DNA of 64,000 nucleotides. Source: Helochares maculicollis (lineage: Eukaryota; Arthropoda; Insecta; Coleoptera; Hydrophilidae). Both the position numbers and the translations under genes were made by a program. The stretch lies in contig JAWQRO010000058.1 in NCBI GenBank assembly GCA_033557835.1, forward strand, positions 1 through 64,000, in the 5' to 3' direction. Below are positions 27,601 through 41,600 of the stretch, one piece after another (the first letter of the stretch is position 1; each line of letters opens with the position of its first letter). The notes beneath the pieces are model-generated. The model had not been told where the DNA came from, made no database searches, and was given only the letters and a program-made list of their open reading frames with translations.

Positions 27601-30600
27601 ACCATTTCCTTTTATTATTTCTGCTAGGATGGTTCTCTCTTATCAAGGTTTCAGCTGCTAATTTTATGTTGGCTTCTATGGCGATTCATTCCTGTTCTAA
27701 GATTTCATTATTGAGTATTAGACTCTTTTATTCGTTGTACATAATCGCTTTTGTACTCTTCATCATTCATTTTTAACATATCATAGCTTATACTTGTCTT
27801 ATTTTTAGGATGGAATCTTTTGGCGTGCTGGAATTCAAATGTCACTGTTAGCAAATAGTGATCGCTCTTCTGCTCTTTTATATCTTCTAACATTTATTAA
27901 ACTTTTCTAGTTTTTACTTTCCACTAGTAGGTGAATTATTTGATTTTCAGTGTTACCGTCGGTCGATCTTCAAGTAACTTTGTGGACATCTTGTGTATAA
28001 GCAACCATCTTTCTCTCCTCCTCCTTCAGCATTTTTATCTATTAGAACTTCTGTTCCAAATATCTTGTTTTTACCGTTACCACAAAAAAGTTTAATCATT
28101 CAGATCTGAAGTGCCCTGCCTTATCTGCCTCCTGTGGCGTCAACAAATCAAATTTGTATTTTTTAATTTCTTGCATTAAAGTCTTAAAAGCCGCTACTCT
28201 AAATGTACTCCTTTTTATTGGGCTTATATAAACTGATAATGTTTAATAGAATTGCCTTTACTCTAGCTTCAATTCTGTTGTATTTGTTAGATTCAATATG
28301 GAGGGAGAAAAACAAAGAAAAGGTGAATAATTAAGGTTTACCAATGTTCATCTGTCCAGCGGAATCTGAGATGAAGAAAAATTACCTCTCTAGAAGGATA
28401 TGAGAACTATATTGCTCATCTTTTTCTTGAAATCACGAATTTAATAAATAACCAGGCATCTTATGTCTTCGATTAGCGTATAAAAGTACTTAAAAGCTTC
28501 ATAATACAAAACTTTGGCAAATTTTATTTTAGGAATCTAATTGTACACTTTTACACTACTGTATACGAAATAAAGGGTAGCAGTCTTGCAAAAATTTAAC
28601 TTCAATATTATGATGAATGTTATGATGTTGTAAGAGCCCCGGAATACATGTTAGCCGTGTTTTGCATGCTGTCTGTATGTGTACGTGAGCTAAAATAATA
28701 AATTTTGACATCTATTTGTTTTAACAATAAATATTTCCTAAAAGACACAAGACTATCGTTTATATTCCCTTTCGTAAATTACAAATAGATAATAGATAAT
28801 TGATCGAAAACAGTTTACTCGGAGTCAAAGTTTACTTTATATAATTAAAAACAAGCAATAAAATATCAATATCAGTGGCGCCCGAAATATGTCTTGTTGC
28901 TATTTCAAATGATTTAAAACGTTTTTAGCGAATGGAAGACACTAATTAATATTTTAAATGCAAAAAGTATCCTGAACTATGACAAAATACTTAACATGCC
29001 ACTGCGATAAATCAATAACACTAGAAAAAGTTAGTGTTTGAATCCAGGCTGATTTCGAATTGTATCTCCAAAAATTTATACCAATAACTACAAATAATGT
29101 TTGGTTATTATTCACTTTAATTATCTGCAAACAAACAAAAGAAATCGATTTTGTTATACCCTCTAGTAATCCGTACAGGTAGACTGCTTTAACTTTAAGT
29201 GAAGTATCGTCTTTTAAGAAGGTTGTTGTCGAGGCCTTAGAGAAACTTGAAGCAAGAACAACAAATTGGCGGCAATGTATGTAAACGCACACTGGGGTGA
29301 AATAAAGCAGAAAAGTTTCCCGAGGACAATTGCAGGGTGGCAATTGTTGCGTGGTCGACGCGGAGGCGCACGAACACAAAACCGCTAGACTTCATTTAGG
29401 CAAAACATTTTCCTTAGAATCCAAAGCCCAGCCCGGGCAAAACAAACAGAAGGAAACTCTTGTTCGACGACTTTTTAACCTGTCTGCCTTAAAGTCGAAC
29501 GAACGAAAGCAAAAAGTGCCGTTTCAAATAATTAGAACCTAACTATTAGAAAGGAGAAGACATTTCGAAATTGGTCTTTCCGCTGGAAAGCTTCATCGAA
29601 AATGAAGGATAATTGAAATTATAGCGAATCCAAAGTTGTTAATGGCACAAACAAAGCATTTAATAAAGTACAAAGGGTTAGCGCAACTCCAACTGAAGAT
29701 GTTAGTGGGGAGCTCGTGATTAAGGACGCACGATTACTTAGCTTTAGCTAGGCTGGGCCTCGAGCACCAACATTTTAATAATATAGTTAACTAGACACAA
29801 CACCCAAGAACAAACCAAATCCCTAATCCTTGGGGCTAGATGAATGCGAGACCGCTAACATTACGTATCTTGAAATTTCAATGGCTGCTGAAGAAAAGTT
29901 TCCTTTCAGCTGCATTCCCTCATACTATCAACATAATTATTAGAATTACATGTTTACAATAATTATTCTTAAAAATATGGAAAGAACAAGACCAACAGTT
30001 CTTTGCGCTACAAATTTTCATTACGGAAACAGCTTTATTAATGGTCTTGTGGTAATTATGAAAAATTGATTCTTTCGTAAGAGAAATCATCTTAATCTTC
30101 AAATGCATTGCCTAATCGACTACATCGATAGCATCAATTTTTGCCACTCTGCATTTAAGCGCAATCCTACTAAAATTCTGAAAATTTGTGAGCAACTGTA
30201 TGATTAATTTGGTCATCGGCTCAAAATTACATCAAGTTTGTATATATCAACTCAACGAAACATCGAGATTCATTTGTAACACTAGAACAAAGACGAAGCA
30301 CCCAATTTCGAAAACCGCCAATAAAACCGACTCTTTTATGAAATAATAAAACGAGCGATATTATTGTATATGTGAAGTGTCTTAAAAATGGAAAACGTAA
30401 CTTGTTCTATTTTAAAATATAAATCATCTAGTCTAATTTTAACCTGAAATCGGCCTATAAAACCTCTTTACGCTCTATTAATACCCCGAATTACAGTTTG
30501 ATGGAATATTTTCAGAACTTACGATAATTTTTAATTGCGTTAATTTAAATTAGGCTTTTTGTTTAATTTACCTAGGATTCAGTGAATGTAAAATCAGGTT

Positions 30601-33600
30601 TTATTTTGTATTAACACTAGATTTTATTTAATCGAAAATGGCTACAGGTTGAAACGATGGTGAGAACCACCTGTGAAGATCCCACTATTTTCAAAACCGG
30701 AAATTAATTTTAAATCGAAAATATTTAGATTTAATTATAATGGTTATATTTATATATTTTATATATATTTTGTATATTTTATATAAATAAGCACATGAAA
30801 CAGGTAGTTCGTAATGAATTCCCAACGGGATTGCGAAATTGGGAAATTATTCCACAAACAATAAAATCTATTTTCCAAAGTTTATGAAAATTGAACGTAT
30901 GGATCGCCGCGTGTTGAATGCGGGACAATATTATTCTTCTAATAATCGTAAATTGCACCAATTGCAACTGTGCTATTGTTCCAATTCCCTTACAACATGT
31001 AAACGCTGCGTCCCAAATAAATTGAAAGGCCACCGCTGATAGACGTTTACTTTTTCTTTAAATCTATGGCTTCAAGTACATGGTTTCATGAAATGTATGC
31101 ATTTATTAAATATATAAATTCATCAACAATATGACTATATCTTCGTTGAAAATATGATTTTACTATAGCAAAATGGATTTTTTAATATAAATTGTGAATG
31201 TATTCGTCTAAATCGGTAAAATTCATGTTACTCTTTGCTTGTGATTTTAAACATCGCAAGTTTCAAAAGGCCTAAGATAGCGAAGGGAAAGGGATGGAGG
31301 ACTGAGATTTCCTCTTGTGTAAGAGGTTGTCTAATACGTCATTCCGAAAGCACTTTTGTTACATGTGAGGACCTAAGGAGCTGAGCTTCATTCGACTTTA
31401 TAATAATGGAGTCTTATTTCCATATTAATAGAATTTCAAGCAATAATAAGCAAATTGAGGGCCATAAAAGTGTAAACGTGTGAGAGGGTGTTTCAAACGA
31501 CAAAAGCCACTTACTTACTGACACTGGATGGAAGCGAACTCTGTCTGCACTATATTGCCATAAAATAAATTATTCATTAAATTACATCTAATTAACTCGA
31601 ATAAAAATGCAAGCCATCTTTTTTTCTTATCTTGTATCCAGTTTTTAATCTATTTTAATGCAAATTATGGTTTTAATCAAACTATCTTTTAAATTCTACT
31701 CTCTTTAAATACAACTCTTTTTAGTACAATACTATTTTAAAACAATGTTTCTTTTAATAGAACTCCCTTCTCAATACAATTTTCGCTTTCGCACATCCCT
31801 ATTATCAACACGACTTCTTTTTAATACAATTTACTTTTTATATAAATATATTTTAACACAAATTTCTTCTAATGAAATCCCATATTACTTAATAATACAA
31901 TCATATGCAATACCATTTTAAATGCATCTTCTTGTCTACATTATCTTCTTAGAGATCAACAGGTTAGAAAGCCTGTTTAATCATTGATAATAAGGTGAAG
32001 CACGAAGAAGATTGAATGAGAGTAGCCTATGGGCAAGGCTAGTCGGAAATGCAACATCAAAAGGAATAATAATAAATAAACAAACCATAGAGGAGATGAG
32101 TGGGATTGGTGGTTCTTTCCACACCCTCTCCAGTCCGACTTCCCGTCTTCGAATTCTTTCCTTTTTATACACATACATATATAAATTCAAAGAGGTTGTG
32201 CTCCTGCAAAATTAACAGAGCTAAACGTTTTATTTTTGAACCGCGAAGTTCCCTGTTAGTTCGGCAAAAGTGAACGGAAAGAGACAGAAAGTACTAAAGG
32301 GCGTTCTTTAATTTATTATTGAAAGAATGAATTTATCCAGACTCTACCTTTTACTACGGAACTGACTACAAAGGGAATACAGGAATTGCAACTGTGCGAT
32401 GCGCGGTTGGCTTTCCCAAAGTATAGAGAAAGAAAGATGGGATTTGGAACGGGAGAATTCTCTTACGGCATATTTTATTGCTCAACTTGTTAATTTGAAT
32501 AAACCGTTTTATTTTTTAGTGAGGTTACTCCAGATGTGTTCCGTGTAATGTTTTGGTTTCCATTTAAGTTTACCACCTATTTAAGAGTTTCCACAATTTT
32601 TCATCTGTCCTGTTTAGAATTCGGTCAACCCAATCAACAATGTAGTAACGTTCTTGGACTTATTTAAAGATCAGTTGTTGATATTTAATTAATTTTACAC
32701 TGATGATGTTTATTGTTAACTAAAACATGGTTTTGTGTAAGCTTTTAAGGAAAAATCATCTATGATTTAATCGATGGCCATTGCAGAGTAGGAGGATCAA
32801 AAGACTCGTTAGGTCATAAAATAGTCGTAGAAAATAATCGCTAGAACGTATGTGGCAAGAGAAATCTGAAATAAAACGAAAGGCGAGTAAGCAAAAGAAA
32901 AATGTAAAATGAGGAAAGGAAATCTTTTGAATGGGATTGAAAAGCGAGGAGAGGAACGTGTTTGTGTGTTAGCGTGGCGTGTGTTAGAATGTTAGTGTGA
33001 GTGTGCGGTAGGTGTCTAGTTTCCATCTTTGGATGAAACAGTACCGACTAACGACAGAAGTGGAGAAGTAGTGCAGCAAACCGAGAATCCGGCACTCGTC
33101 CTTTGGGAGCCTGGATGTCAGAGAGGGCGACAAACTCAATTACTGTAAACCATGAAGTGTCCGCAACATCTTCGGAGCCAGCCGCGAGAACTGTTGATAC
33201 TCTCCTACTACTGGCTGCCTTTTATTCGAATAAAAATAAAAGGAATTGATTCCAGGAAACCGATAGATATAGGCTGCCATCTACATATACATGCTTCTAG
33301 ATATATGGCCTATGCATACACACACTTTAAGCATCATGCCCGCCATTTCTTTTACTTTCGCCTATACCGACGCACACACACGATTTCCGTTCACATTAAA
33401 TTCAAAACTTTGATTTGTTTTATATTTCGCAATAAAATTTTGCTCTGAAAGCATTGTATGGATAATTGTAAACAATTACGTTTAAATAACAGTAATTTGT
33501 GTTGTTCAACACATCCAGATTTTTACATTTAGTCGAACTTTGTTATCCAGCTGAACAAAACGGCAGAGCACATAAAGATTAAATAAGTGCAGTTTTATTA

Positions 33601-35553
33601 AAATGTATTTTTACTATTTTATGAAGTTAAAATACTAATGAATTTCACTGGAAAAATATTGACACTGACTATACATGTTGAATTCCAGCTTGGCATTTAA
33701 CATATTATCCTGAAGTATCTGTTTGGCTGACTTGATTCAATAAAATATATTGCTAGCTTCTGATCTTTTTTTACATTCTAACGGAAATTTGCTTACCTAT
33801 ATTCTAGTATACTTTGCAAAAATCAAACTCAAATTTTATATTTTTATATTTAGATATCTTTCAATACTTCGATTCATTTCGACGTTTATTATTTGTTGCA
33901 TACAGTGAAATATTGAATAAAAATAGCATCATAAGAGTCGTTTACTTTCTTGTATTGACAAAGAGGCAAAAATAATTCTTTACGTTAATTCTTCTTTTCA
34001 AATTATGCATAGTATAGCATTTTCATTAGTGAAATAATATATAAAAAGTACAATAAAAAACTCACTAACAGGCTATCGATTTCCACTGAAAGTATACTAA
34101 AAAACTATTATAAAAACCATTACATGATGTCTTTATTAAGAAACTATATGATTTACAATGGAAAGCCACAAACTGTGCGTAATTAAATAGATCAGTTTGG
34201 CGTATTTCCATACTGAATTTTAGAAAAATCTCAAAGAGAAAATGTTTACGCATTTAACGAAGATTAAAGAATTAGGCTAATGGACTCTTTCACATATACG
34301 AAATGTATGACGAGAAGGTCTATTAAATAACATACATTGTAGAATTCAAGGCAAAATTAAAAATTCAATTCATTTTTTATTTAACTAGCAATTACTTGCA
34401 GCTTCGCTTGCTTGAATTTTAGAATTTTGTTGATTTTATTTCTGTACAACATTATCAGCTATGATATATGATTATACTTTCAATTTCACTAATCAAACTA
34501 TCGTTAACCTTTTGACTTCGTTAGTGTAGTCAGATAATTCGCCCATCATTTCTTTAGTTGTATGAATAAATTAGTACTTTATCCATGACAACATTTTCTG
34601 TAAAAACGGTGTTATCTCAAAATCTTTACATTCATTCTCTAATCTTCTATGTGTTGCGTTCGCACTTTGGCTCGATATTTTTGAGAATTGTGATAAAATA
34701 AATTCAATTGCATACACTAATAATGCATACCATTAAGCCAAATTTGAGTTATGTATAGTTTTAAACGTATTAAGTATTTTACACATCCAGCTATTCGTTC
34801 TTTTTTGAGTTCTATACTCGAAGAATTACACAATGAGTATTAAAAGTACTTAGATAAATAATTTAAGTTAATCATTAATAAGGCTTTGTTTATCTAATAC
34901 GATTTTTAGCGCTAAAATTAAATTATAATTCTAAAACTGCCACAACCGATTACACGTAATTTTGGTTCCTTTACTTTCGTTCTCTTAACATGATGAATAT
35001 AATTTTAACCAAAATACTTTCACAAATACTGTTCGTTAACAATATGAGAAATAAATCACATATTATAATATTGTAAAATTTCTAAGTGACGATCATTAAG
35101 TCAGAATGTTTTTGCAGTGATTTTTCGAAAACGAAATTATAATGCGGTAATGAGTCAGTCAGTCAATCAACAAGTCAAGACAGTTTCTTTTGTGTATATA
35201 GATAGCCAGCAATTACTTACAGCTTTGCTTGCTTGAATTTTAGAATGTGTGTGATTTTTTTTCAAAACAACTATATGATTGCATATCGAATTCCAATCGT
35301 CAAATGATAGTTAAGCTTGCTGTGAAGAGTTTTACCCTTGAAGTTATTTTTAAGATTTTTAACTTTTTGTTGTCTACGCAAGAAATTCACTTTGAAACAA
35401 AATGAAAAAGTTGATGTCTTCTACAATAGAACTTCATTTTAATTACTAATAAACTAAATTAGTAAACTTTAATCCTGTAAATATTTTCCATAGCTTAAAA
35501 ATAAGCATTGGTACTTCAAACTCTCAGTATACATTCTCTAAAGGCAGGCAAAT

Positions 35554-35618
<65 letters not shown>

Positions 35619-38600
35619 AGTATGTATGTAAGTATATTGAGACATAAGTGTCTGAAAATCAGAAAAAATGTCAACTGTCAATCTACCCTTTCGAAAACAA
35701 AAATTTTGAAAAACTGCTTAATATAGGTTAATTTGAAACGAAAGTTCTAAAAGTAAACTTTTCATGTTCATATCATTCTTAGGTTTTGATATATAAGAAT
35801 CGTTTGAAAAATATTCAACACCTATTGTCCCTTCTTAGAAGCGGAGCTTTAAAAAGTTATGCCTTATTCATGCCGTACTCAATAAACACAATGTGTTCAA
35901 GAAATTTCCTTGTCTTCGGTTCAGCGGTTTGGGCTGGAAGTTGTGCGCCAGCTTCTTAGGAGACTTATAGAATATAGATAGAATTAAACTATTTTAAGCT
36001 ATGCCAAAGCTGGTTTCTTACTCAGCTTAAGAATGATCAAAAACTAGAAAAACATCTAAAGATTTTGCTAGGATGAAATCTATAAAGAGCGCTTCTGCAA
36101 AGTAACATTTAATTCATTAATATCATTTTCTGTCTAAACTCAAACGAAATCTCAAATTATGATTTACACTTTTAATTCGATTTCTCTAGGAAATAGATTT
36201 GTTGCAATCCAAGTGAGCTATTGATTAGAAATATTCCGTTTGAAGGAACGAAAATTATAAATTTTGACGCAGAATTATATTGTTTTTCATACCCTATCAA
36301 AGATCTTGATCTCAGTTTCTAGGAATATTTCTCCTATGTTGCCTGCAATGTAAGCAATTTGAAGGACCATAACTCATCGAAGTAATTCGTCGCAACAGCC
36401 TTTGAACTTAAATAGAAAATTCTTAGCATACGTAATGGCTCAACGCTTATAACTTCGCAATATTCATATCAAAACATCGTTTGCTTCTTATGATTCATAG
36501 TAAATAAATAATTAACACTAAGCAGAGCAGTTACAAATATTGCCCAGTTAAATTTGCGGAACGGTAGATATAAGCCACCCAAGCAAGTTCATTCGATTAA
36601 CATAACGCCTTCGGGCCGGGCTTTTATTGTCCTGAATCAATTACACGCAACATCTTGCAAAATTGCATTTCATTAGGGAATAAACACCGGTTGCACATAC
36701 ACACAGACGATAAAATCGAAGGAAATTTACGGTTTGAAGCGTGCAAATACTGGGTGGAGTAAGAGACTAGATTTTGCGAACAGCACTGCTAACGCAGCGA
36801 ACCGTTCGCATCCTACATAATGTCTTAGAATATTTAAAAGCGAAGCCCCTGAAACTTCTGCACCAGCAGGAGTGGTACAGTTGGAAGTGGTGTGTGCAGA
36901 TTGTATATGAGGTGCTTATTATTTTCAATTAGCTTTATGCGCAGTTTAAAACTGCTGATTGTTCACAATTAAAATCGGTGTTGCGTGTGCTTTTTGCTTG
37001 ATTAAAATTTCGCAATTAGAGAGCATTTAGTGGTTTCTGTATTGCTTCTTTTTTATTTATATGTTAATTACGGCGGAAGTGCACGACAGCTCTGCCTTAT
37101 TACAAAATATACTAACACACTCGCGTACAGCACATAGAACAATCGCGTAGAACACCCTCACATACGTAGAACAACCCTCACATACGTGATACATCCTCAC
37201 GCACGCAGAACAACCCCCTCAAATGCGAGGGTTATAAACTGAAACGAATCATTTAAAAGGGAATATTTCCGCTTATTTTACACAGATTTTCCCGCTGGTG
37301 CTTTGTTTAGGCAGAGGGTGTTCGGGGGTGAAAATTTAAGTTTAAATTTCGGATGGTTTTCTACCTATTAATTAATTTAATAATTTCCAAATTAGGATAA
37401 AATAGACGCATTGATTCGTTCGCTGATGAAAGTAAGATGCTTTATGGGGAATATTTCATCTTTTATACGAGCCTGATTCATTATCTGTTACAAAATAGAG
37501 TGAAAGACGGCCTCTGGAGCGAAGCCGCACAAAAGATATTGTTTTTAATGGAACCTTTCTATGTACGTGGAATCTTAAAGATTTCGCAATGCGCCTCCAC
37601 CAATTGCGCAGGTTCGCTGATACAAAAAGCTCTACGATTAAATACCCCAATTTGTTGAGCTAAATATTGTAAAATAAAAACGACGTATTTTATAGGCATC
37701 GTGGATATTCGAATGGTTCAATAACAATTTTATGAAAATTCAGTCACGATAAGCCGCAGAAAATTACCTTTTAACGAGAATAAATAACATTGGAGTTGAC
37801 AGTAGCTAATATAAGTTATGGAGATGTATAAATGTTGCTGTGTATATATATATATAAAAATATATATTTAATACCGGAATTAAGAATGGGGTATATGGTG
37901 GAGGAGGGGTGGGAGTAGAAGAGGAGGGTAGTGGAACCGGGGACGTCGCTTCCAGTCACAGGCCATCATCGTTCATTAACATAATGCCTCCTCGGGTCGC
38001 ATTCATGCGAATGCCTGAAGAATGCAAAGAATACCGCCTCAGAAGAGACATAAGGGGTAATTTGTATCAGACGACGGATATGTCGTGAACATTTTTTAAC
38101 AATGGATCGACTAAAAGTCACTTTCTGACTCGCGCCCGGAAATTGGGAGTATTTGCCAAAAATGCTTCTAAATATCTAACATTACAAAATCCCACGTTTG
38201 TCGACATGAATTATAAGTACGCAGATGGTAAAACTAGGCTGCAGTCGTAGTTCCTAAAACAATATTATTGTTCGTAAAATTTGTAAGTTATTAAACGAAT
38301 GGGATAGTATAAGAGGTACTTTAAGATATCAAATGCAGTTATTTAACTATTTACGCTTTTCAAAATTCTTGTTTACTTTTCGAGTTTGTTGAATATCATG
38401 TTCGCTTTATCCACCCTAAGTTTTGTTGTTTTAAACGTACGTAAACTATAACGAACTACATTCACCTTTCATAGCCCACGTAGCGAGAACTTCACTCTGA
38501 AATAGGAAAGGCATGCACCTAGTGATTATAATTTGCTTTTCATTTTACTCTCTCAGCTACACATTACTAACGCCGAGAGTTTATTATCATTTCACTTACC

Positions 38601-41600
38601 ACTCTACATACTGACCCTGGCAATTATAGGTTTGGAAAATAATAAATTTTCTGCTGTAAAAACATTTCGAAATAATCTCACCGATTTTCTGAGTTTATTG
38701 ATATTAAAACAATTTAAAAAAATTTAAATGCATATTATCTGCACTATTTTCAAATTAATACAAATAGACCTTCAATGTACGTAAACTATGACCACATGCA
38801 CTGATGTTGAGTTCTTAGCGTGAAAATATTGACGTCAATTATATAAACACTTTGTAGAAATATTAATTGTAGTAACACATCATATCTAAAACTGCAGCAG
38901 ACTGAAATCCTGAAATTGCACAAGCTAAATCGATACGGCTAAGTATTTAGTTGATTTTTATTTAAATTTTCCTTAGTTGTAAATCGATCGGATACCTCAC
39001 TTTTTGGTCCTTAAAACCAGACACCGCTGATTGACTTGAATAATTTTGTTTATACAAGTGGACTTTCATACCGACAATTTGCGAAATGCTGCTTAAAAAA
39101 CTGCTTAAACGATTCAAAAGCAGTGATTTTGATATCAGTGACAATAAAGTGGTCAATAAAAATCATTCGAAAATCAAGAATTGAAGTAGCCATAATCAAA
39201 CGATAACATGCCATGAAAATGATTAAATAAGAAAAAAAAAATTGATACTTCATGAAATGGCAGAAACTACCATTAAAATTCTTATAATATTTTGGAATTC
39301 TTTACTTATAAGATAACGAAGATGGCATTTTTCGCATTAAATTATGGCTGACGATGAAGAGTAGATTAACTATAATAACCTAAATCATTTATTCACCCAG
39401 ACAAACTATCCATATCAACAGCAAAACGAAACACTTATGGAAATGAAGGTATTGCTGAACATATCAATAACATTGATAGATTTGTACAAATCATTTAATA
39501 ATTTTATTACAAAACATTGCTCGACCAAGTTTGATAATATATAAAAAATAGGTAGGCAATACATTTAGGAAACTAAATGACAAATTCTAACGCATGCTAC
39601 CCATTCACCAGGGTGTGCCCCATTGGATTATTATTTACTTTTAGCAATGCAAAGCGCATTTTAAGATCAGCACTTTAGACACGAATCAGTAGTTTCGAAG
39701 AATGGGTTGCAATAAAGGACAAACAGTTTATTTATTTTAAATCCATGAATTGTCAGAAAGATGGTCGAAAGTCATAATCAACGATGGAAAATATTTTGTT
39801 AAATCATCATCTCTTAGAAATAAATGTATTTTTGTTTTCAAAAACAAAAAAAACTAATAAGTTATATTGATATAAGTGTTTAACTCGCGACTAATTGGAA
39901 CAAATTTTTCTTCGTTTTCTATTTGAGCCTCACTCACATAAACTAAAATCCTATAATCACTGTTGTATTTAAATAACGAATCTATTAATGTTTCTTATAT
40001 ACAAAATGTATTTTCGGGTCTACCAACAAAACAAAAATAGTAGTAAATAAAAGTGAAACTCAGAAAGGCAAATGTCAATAAAGGCCAAACAATGAACAAT
40101 TATTATTCCGCACAGCACATCAAACAGCTACAAAATATTGTCCCAATACTACTATTATTATCAAGCCCGGGATTAAATCTTAGCCGAAAAGGGGTTGTAA
40201 GTAACTCTAAAGGAAAGTAGAGTAGTTAGATAAGCAAGTAGGCAAACCAGACAAAGAGGCGAGGCAGGCGCGCAGGCAAGAAGGAGCGAAGGAAGGAAGG
40301 CAGGTAGATAGGTGTATATAAAGTTCGTAATAAGATGACTGGCAAAAGCTAAACAGCCGTATTGCGTTACTAACTGTAATATCAACAGCGGATTCTAGCT
40401 GAAGTATGGCTTTGTGATATTCAACACTATAACGTGAAGAGGGAAAGCGTTCGGTAGAATTCTGCAATACCCGCGATGAGTACTATACTGCCTCTAAATT
40501 GATTTCGGTTTAGATTTAACTAGAGCTATACAAGAGAAATTCCTGATATGGAAAGACCACTCAACTCTGCTCAGGAAACTTCCCGAACGACGCCCACCGC
40601 CACCACCAGGCCTGCCACGCGTTTTCAATCTAGGTGGCTGGCTGGCGGCATGACTGGCGAAGCCCTCTCTAGAGGGTCGTTTAGGATCGGAATCCCTCAT
40701 CGAGGAATTTAAAACAGGCCACTTTGTACTTGGTACGATCGAAATGCGGCTACGGGAAAAGTTGATATCGGGGCCGATGCCACGTCTAGGTTTATAAACC
40801 CATTATTAGTTTAATATGGAAAAGTATAGGGTGTGTGACGGGTACAAATTGAATGTTCAATGTTGTGTGCTTTATTACAAATTGATATTTTCTCTGAGCG
40901 CTTGCAACACCTGGGAACGTGACGGTTTGCTCACATCTCACAAACAAATATTATGCTTGCTCAAATTATCTCGATAATTTCGCTAGGGAAAGATTAGCCA
41001 GCCGATCAGGAAATGTTTGCCTGTGAGCCATAACGTTGGAAAGCGCCGGCGAAGTTCCATTTAGTGCAAAGGAAGCGCCACTAGGTAAACAGTCACTTGC
41101 ATCTCGAAAACGCAAGACAAATCATTTGGTCTAGCACAAGCAAATAATTTTGACGTTGCTAAGAATTGGGAAGATGATATCATGAAAATAAAGGAAGAAG
41201 ATTTTTACATACGTCGAAGACTTACGAGAGTGAAGAAACCGTTGGTTATGTTCGGACGAGGTATAAACCACCTTTTCCAGAGTCGTCGAACCTGGTAAAC
41301 AGGGTGTAATAAACAGATTACGCAGAGTAGAGATACATTGGTTTATGTTCATAATATCCCCAACATGTGTCGTTAGACTCGAGGGTGGCATTCAACAGGT
41401 GGTTTCGCTCCAGCTGTGAGAGAACTTTACAAGTCATTCGTTCCTGTATTATGTTCCAGCAGATGGTCTCGTTCCGCGAGGCGCCCCTAACTGATTTAAA
41501 TCGTTTTAACTTGTGCAATATTCGCACACATACACAAGAAATGGGGACATATAATGTTTACTTTGCGATACAATCTTGCCTTCCTTCCCTCTGAGGCAAC

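Noticed and set aside
28954..29379. 141-codon minus-strand ORF
   Set aside because: No recognisable domain, no plausible start context or neighbouring exons. It lies in intron sequence and looks like chance.
33152..33448. 98-codon forward ORF in intron 1
   Set aside because: No domain and no phase-1 acceptor/donor arrangement that would make it a perlecan exon.
35508..35726. 72-codon ORF with alternating Thr-His and Ile-Tyr
   Set aside because: A direct translation of the CA/TA microsatellite.
37147..37226. Possible CRISPR-like array
   Set aside because: Units are adjacent without spacers and the genome is eukaryotic; it is a minisatellite.
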